Part shown: positions 33,712 through 36,630 of the stretch, piece after piece
Layout of the letters: each line of letters begins with the position of its first letter
Position numbering within the stretch: position 1 is the stretch's first letter
Source: Acidobacteriaceae bacterium
GTDB taxonomy: Bacteria > Acidobacteriota > Terriglobia > Terriglobales > Acidobacteriaceae
Direction: 5' to 3'
DNA length: 36,630 nucleotides
Assembly (NCBI GenBank): GCA_903642265.1
Contig: CAHJWN010000040.1
Location: 1-36,630, forward strand
The notes under the pieces: model-generated
Databases searched by the model: none
What the model saw: the letters and a program-made list of their open reading frames with translations, nothing else
What the model was told of the DNA's origin: nothing
Program-made: the position numbers and the translations under genes

Positions 33712-33892
33712 CTATCTGCTTCAAATCGTCCTGCTTATCCTCGATGAGACAGGACTGTCCTCGTTATCGAACATGATTCGTCTTCGATCCGACATAATTC
33801 CGCATAAGCCAGTAACATGATCTTGCCGTGATCTCGACAGGATCTGTCGCGGGTTATGTGCAGGTATTGCTCTTCTCCTCCCATTGGAGATC

Positions 33893-33949
33893 ACCGGCAA
33901 AGCCGGTCCGTGGGATCACGCGTAGCACGCACCAGTGGGGCCTCACCAC
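33893..33949 (+). promoter_or_regulatory. Run of short stem-loops in the leader of the radical SAM gene
   Basis: Four consecutive small inverted repeats end two bases before the ATG: ACCGGC-AAA-GCCGGT (33893-33907), CGTG-GGAT-CACG (33909-33920), GCGT-AGC-ACGC (33920-33930, sharing one base with the previous) and GTGG-GGCCTCA-CCAC (33935-33949). This could be a structured 5' leader. No known riboswitch was recognised, including the cobalamin type. Confidence 0.35.
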
Positions 33950-33951
33950 GC

Positions 33952-35523
33952 ATGTCTGTCCACCTGATCAATCCAAGCGACAACGCTTTTGGCACTGCTG
34001 TTATCACTCCCCGCTGGCTCTTCGTCCTCGCGGCCGCCACCCCCCGCTCCTTCGGCGATCCCATTCTCGTCGATGAATCCATCGAACAGCTCGACCCTGA
34101 GACCATCCAAGCGGGCGACGTTGTTGGCATTAGCGTCCACACCGGCAATGCCCTTCGTGGCTACCAGGTAGGCAAGCTCGCCAAAGAACGCGGTGCGACC
34201 GTCGTCTATGGTGGCATCCACGCCACCCTCTTCCCCGAAGAGCCCTTCGAGCGCGGCTTTGCCGATCACGTCGTCAAAGGAGATGGTGATATCGCCTGGG
34301 GCAACGTCCTTCGCGATATCGAGGCCGAATCCACGAAGCTCGTCTACGAGGGCGGCAAAATCGAAGGCGAAGACTTCCTCGCGGCACGTTGGGACCTGAT
34401 GCAGAAAGACAAGTACATGTGGGCCTCCGTTCAAACCATCCGCGGCTGCCCTAAGCATTGCAGTTTCTGCTCAGTCTGGCGTACCGACGGCCAAAAGCCT
34501 CGCCAGCGCTCCTTCGAACGCGTCATTGACGAAATCATCGACCTTCGTCGGCTCGGCTTCCGCTTCATCGCCCTAGCAGATGACAACTTCTACCCCGTCA
34601 CCCTCACCGACCTCCGCCTTGCCGAACAGCAGGGCGACCAGGCAAAGCTTGATTCCCTCCGCGCCACCCGCGCCGAGCGTTACGCCCTCATGGCCGAGCT
34701 CGCCAAGCTTCCCAAGGACATGGTCTTCTTCACCCAGATCACCATGGAATCTGCCGAGGACACCGACTACCTCGACGCCATGCGCAAGGCCAACATCAAG
34801 GGCGCTCTTGTCGGCGTCGAAGCCGTCACTCCTGAGGGCCTGAAGGCGGTTTACAAGGACTTCAACTACTCCGGCGACCGCCTCGTTCAGCAGCTTCAGA
34901 CGTTCCGCAAACACGGCGTTCATGTGCTCGGCTCCTTCATCTTCGGGCTTCCCACCGACAAGGAATCCACCTTCAACGCCACCGTAGAAGTTGCCATGAA
35001 GGCCGGCGTGACCTTCGCCCAGTTCGTTATGATGACCCCCTTCCCCGGCACCGTCGATTTTGGCCGCTGGGAGAAAGAGCAGGCCGTCGCCCCTGAGCTC
35101 GTTGACGGTACCCCCATCACCCGCTACTGGCTCATTCCTACTGCCACCCGCCCCAAGATGTTCACGCCGCATCCGTCCATGTCGTCTGAAGAGATCAAGG
35201 CCCGCACCCAGGGCGTTTGGGACCGCTTTTACGAGTGGGGACCGATCTGGCAGCGCTCTTCATGCATCCCCAACAACATAAAAGGCCGCCTTGCCTTCGT
35301 CCTGCTGTCGAAGCTCTACCGCCAGATGTATGCCGGTACCGGCATCTCGACCGACAGCGCACGCCGCAGCAAGGCGAAGTCCATGGCACGTTGGACTGCT
35401 GCCAAGACCCGTCTCCTCTTCGTCTCGAAACCCATGCCTGAGCTGCCCTATCCGACCTGGGCTCCACGCGCCCGCACCGCTCCGCGCCTCATCCAGCTCT
35501 CCGCCCAACCCTCCGCCGACTAA
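33952..35523 (+). CDS. Radical SAM protein with B12-binding-like N-terminal domain
   Basis: About 523 residues. Residues 1-130 look like a cobalamin-binding Rossmann domain ('GDVVGISVHTGNALRGYQVGKLAKERGATVVYGGIHATLFPEE'), though no clear DxHxxG His is seen. The radical SAM core follows with 'TIRGCPKHCSFC' (Cys166, Cys170, Cys173), the cluster-binding CxxxCxxC. 'FIALADDNFY' and 'ALVGVEAVTPEGL' are SAM/cluster-side strands, and 'GSFIFGLPTDKEST' is the usual later strand. The closest pattern is B12-dependent radical SAM methylases and related lipid enzymes (hopanoid-type), but I cannot assign a substrate. The start is the ATG of 'MSVHLINPSD'; a longer in-frame ATG at 33856 gives an unconserved extension. 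A desaturase is upstream and a sensor kinase downstream. Confidence 0.88.
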   Translation: MSVHLINPSDNAFGTAVITPRWLFVLAAATPRSFGDPILVDESIEQLDPETIQAGDVVGISVHTGNALRGYQVGKLAKERGATVVYGGIHATLFPEEPFERGFADHVVKGDGDIAWGNVLRDIEAESTKLVYEGGKIEGEDFLAARWDLMQKDKYMWASVQTIRGCPKHCSFCSVWRTDGQKPRQRSFERVIDEIIDLRRLGFRFIALADDNFYPVTLTDLRLAEQQGDQAKLDSLRATRAERYALMAELAKLPKDMVFFTQITMESAEDTDYLDAMRKANIKGALVGVEAVTPEGLKAVYKDFNYSGDRLVQQLQTFRKHGVHVLGSFIFGLPTDKESTFNATVEVAMKAGVTFAQFVMMTPFPGTVDFGRWEKEQAVAPELVDGTPITRYWLIPTATRPKMFTPHPSMSSEEIKARTQGVWDRFYEWGPIWQRSSCIPNNIKGRLAFVLLSKLYRQMYAGTGISTDSARRSKAKSMARWTAAKTRLLFVSKPMPELPYPTWAPRARTAPRLIQLSAQPSAD

Positions 35524-35543
35524 GTTCGACTGGCAAATCACAG

Positions 35544-35584
35544 TGCCCATCTTCGCGACAGCACCATCGTCGCTGAGGTGGGCA
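35544..35584 (+). terminator. Candidate terminator after the radical SAM gene
   Basis: Nested stem TGCCCA...TGGGCA (35544-35549/35579-35584) and GCGAC/GTCGC inside it, followed by TTT. It starts about 20 bases after the radical SAM stop. The T-run is short, so efficiency is uncertain. Confidence 0.5.
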
Positions 35585-35709
35585 TTTGTGCGCGATCAAA
35601 AGCCCATTCTGTTGATCCCTGGACCACCGGTCCGCGACCTTGTCCTCCCAAGTCCCTGCGCCTTTAACCTCGCCGCCCGTTGTACCCTGTCCTTGTAACT
35701 TCAACCGCC

Positions 35710-36630
35710 ATGAACATCACCCGACGTCGCGGCACCATCGCCATCTTCATCACCATGGGAGTCCTGCTCGTTGGACTCGCCGTCGCCCTACAGATCGGAT
35801 GGATCGTCCTTACCGAGAGCACCGTTGTTGTCGTCGTCTTCGGCATCATCTTCTTTTCGCTCCTCATTGCCGGGGTCGTCCTCAACACCATCTTCCTCGT
35901 GCGTGAAGTCCGCCGCAACGAACGTCAGGATTCTTTTCTCAACGCCGTCACCCACGAGCTTAAAACGCCGATCGCCAGCATTCGGCTATATCTCGAAACC
36001 CTGCAGCGCCGCCCCGTCGACGAAGCCAAGCGCCAGGAATTTTACCGCATCATGCATCAGGATTCCGATCGCCTCCTCGCCACCGTCGAGCAGGTCCTCA
36101 AGGCAGGCGAACAAGGCCAGCGCCGCCGCAAAGCAGAGCGCTCAGTCGTCCCGTTCGAAGTTCTGGTCGCCGACTGCATCACCGTCACCCTCCAGCGCCA
36201 CCATCTCCCCGACACTGCCATCGTGCTCGAGCCCGTCCCCGGCGAGGTCAAGCTGCCCGTCTCCGCCAACCTTGAAGACCTCCGCACCGCCGTCTCAAAC
36301 CTCCTAGACAATGCCGTCAAGTACTCTCCCGGCAACGTCCGCGTCCGTTGCCGCCTCGCCATCGTCGGTTACACCCAGGTCGCTCTCACCATCGAAGACA
36401 CCGGCGTCGGCATCCCACCTGCACACCTCAAGCGCGTCTTTCACCGTTTCTATCGCGTTCCTGGCCGCTCCATGGTCACCATCAAGGGGACCGGCCTCGG
36501 CCTCTTTATTGTTCGCTCCATAGCCCGCCAGCACGGCGGAGACGCCACAGCCGAAAGCCCTGGCCCCGGCCTTGGCACTACCATCACCCTCCGCCTCCCC
36601 CTCGCTCCCGCCACGACCACTGAAGTCGCC
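35710..36630 (+). CDS. Sensor histidine kinase, 3' end cut by the window edge
   Basis: The frame starting at the ATG at 35710 is open for 307 codons to the last base of the window, with no stop, so the gene is partial here. Two membrane helices (about 9-29 and 38-64) with little periplasmic sequence precede the HisKA domain, His82 in 'FLNAVTHELKTPIAS'. The HATPase domain has N-box 'NLLDNAVKYS', G1 'EDTGVGIP', F-box 'FHRFYRV' and G2 'GTGLGLFIV'. It is an OmpR-type (HisKA) kinase, different from the HisKA_3 kinase at 5780-8839. Its 186-base upstream gap contains the candidate terminator at 35544-35584. The partner response regulator is probably beyond the right edge. Confidence 0.95.
   Translation, partial: MNITRRRGTIAIFITMGVLLVGLAVALQIGWIVLTESTVVVVVFGIIFFSLLIAGVVLNTIFLVREVRRNERQDSFLNAVTHELKTPIASIRLYLETLQRRPVDEAKRQEFYRIMHQDSDRLLATVEQVLKAGEQGQRRRKAERSVVPFEVLVADCITVTLQRHHLPDTAIVLEPVPGEVKLPVSANLEDLRTAVSNLLDNAVKYSPGNVRVRCRLAIVGYTQVALTIEDTGVGIPPAHLKRVFHRFYRVPGRSMVTIKGTGLGLFIVRSIARQHGGDATAESPGPGLGTTITLRLPLAPATTTEVA

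Noticed and set aside
33856..33951. N-terminal extension of the radical SAM protein
   Set aside because: The added residues are Arg/Ser-rich and unlike the family, whose sequence begins at 'MSVHLINPSD'. The region also shows several inverted repeats that fit a leader better.
33841..33951. Cobalamin or cyclic-di-GMP riboswitch ahead of the radical SAM gene
   Set aside because: A GGCAAAGCC stretch looked suggestive, but the conserved boxes and overall architecture of these riboswitches were not found.

Overview
The window looks like chromosomal DNA from an acidobacterium, most likely a subdivision 1 relative of Granulicella, Terriglobus or Edaphobacter. This is inferred from protein character, not from a marker gene. 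The clues are a YncE-propeller/phosphoesterase fusion, a large propeller (Reg_prop/Y_Y_Y) histidine kinase, a regulator-like protein with the 'SxxIVRxEARRLRxRL' N-terminal domain followed by a FlgO/TolB-like domain, and a GH16-like lipoprotein. No rRNA, tRNA, CRISPR array, insertion sequence or phage gene was seen.

Layout. (1) 86-3694: a three-gene minus-strand redox operon (SDR, degenerate SDR, quinone-oxidoreductase-like MDR) divergent from a TetR-family regulator, with palindromes and a tandem repeat between them. (2) 3934-9566: a signalling island with a NarL-type response regulator, a GH16-like lipoprotein, a propeller sensor kinase translationally coupled to the lipoprotein, and a second, paralogous NarL-type regulator facing them. 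A FlgO/TolB-like regulator relative follows at 9878-10723. (3) 11103-16313: on the minus strand, a universal stress protein, then an EmrA/EmrB/TolC-type tripartite efflux operon, then a small membrane-associated protein. (4) 16637-19530: a three-gene Mla-like MCE lipid transporter whose MCE subunit carries a C-terminal OmpA-like peptidoglycan-binding domain. (5) 19655-27715: a compact respiratory cluster encoding a caa3-type cytochrome oxidase (CuA/heme c subunit II, I, III, a subunit IV-like protein), a diheme cytochrome c lipoprotein, a Rieske protein, a cytochrome b fused to cytochrome c, and a CtaG assembly factor. It could encode a complete quinol-to-oxygen chain. (6) 27911-32536: minus-strand cupin protein, mannose-6-phosphate isomerase and YncE/phosphoesterase. 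(7) 32656-36630: plus-strand fatty acid desaturase, a radical SAM protein with a B12-binding-like N-terminus, and a sensor histidine kinase that runs off the right edge with no stop codon.

Most of the window is recognisable. The points most worth a second look are the MCE-OmpA fusion, the single-cluster quinol-to-O2 chain with a cytochrome b lacking the PEWY motif, the signalling island with two paralogous regulators and a lipoprotein that has lost the central GH16 acid, the SDR without catalytic Tyr/Lys, and the orphan radical SAM enzyme beside a desaturase with stem-loops ahead of it. I do not see a convincing wholly new system.
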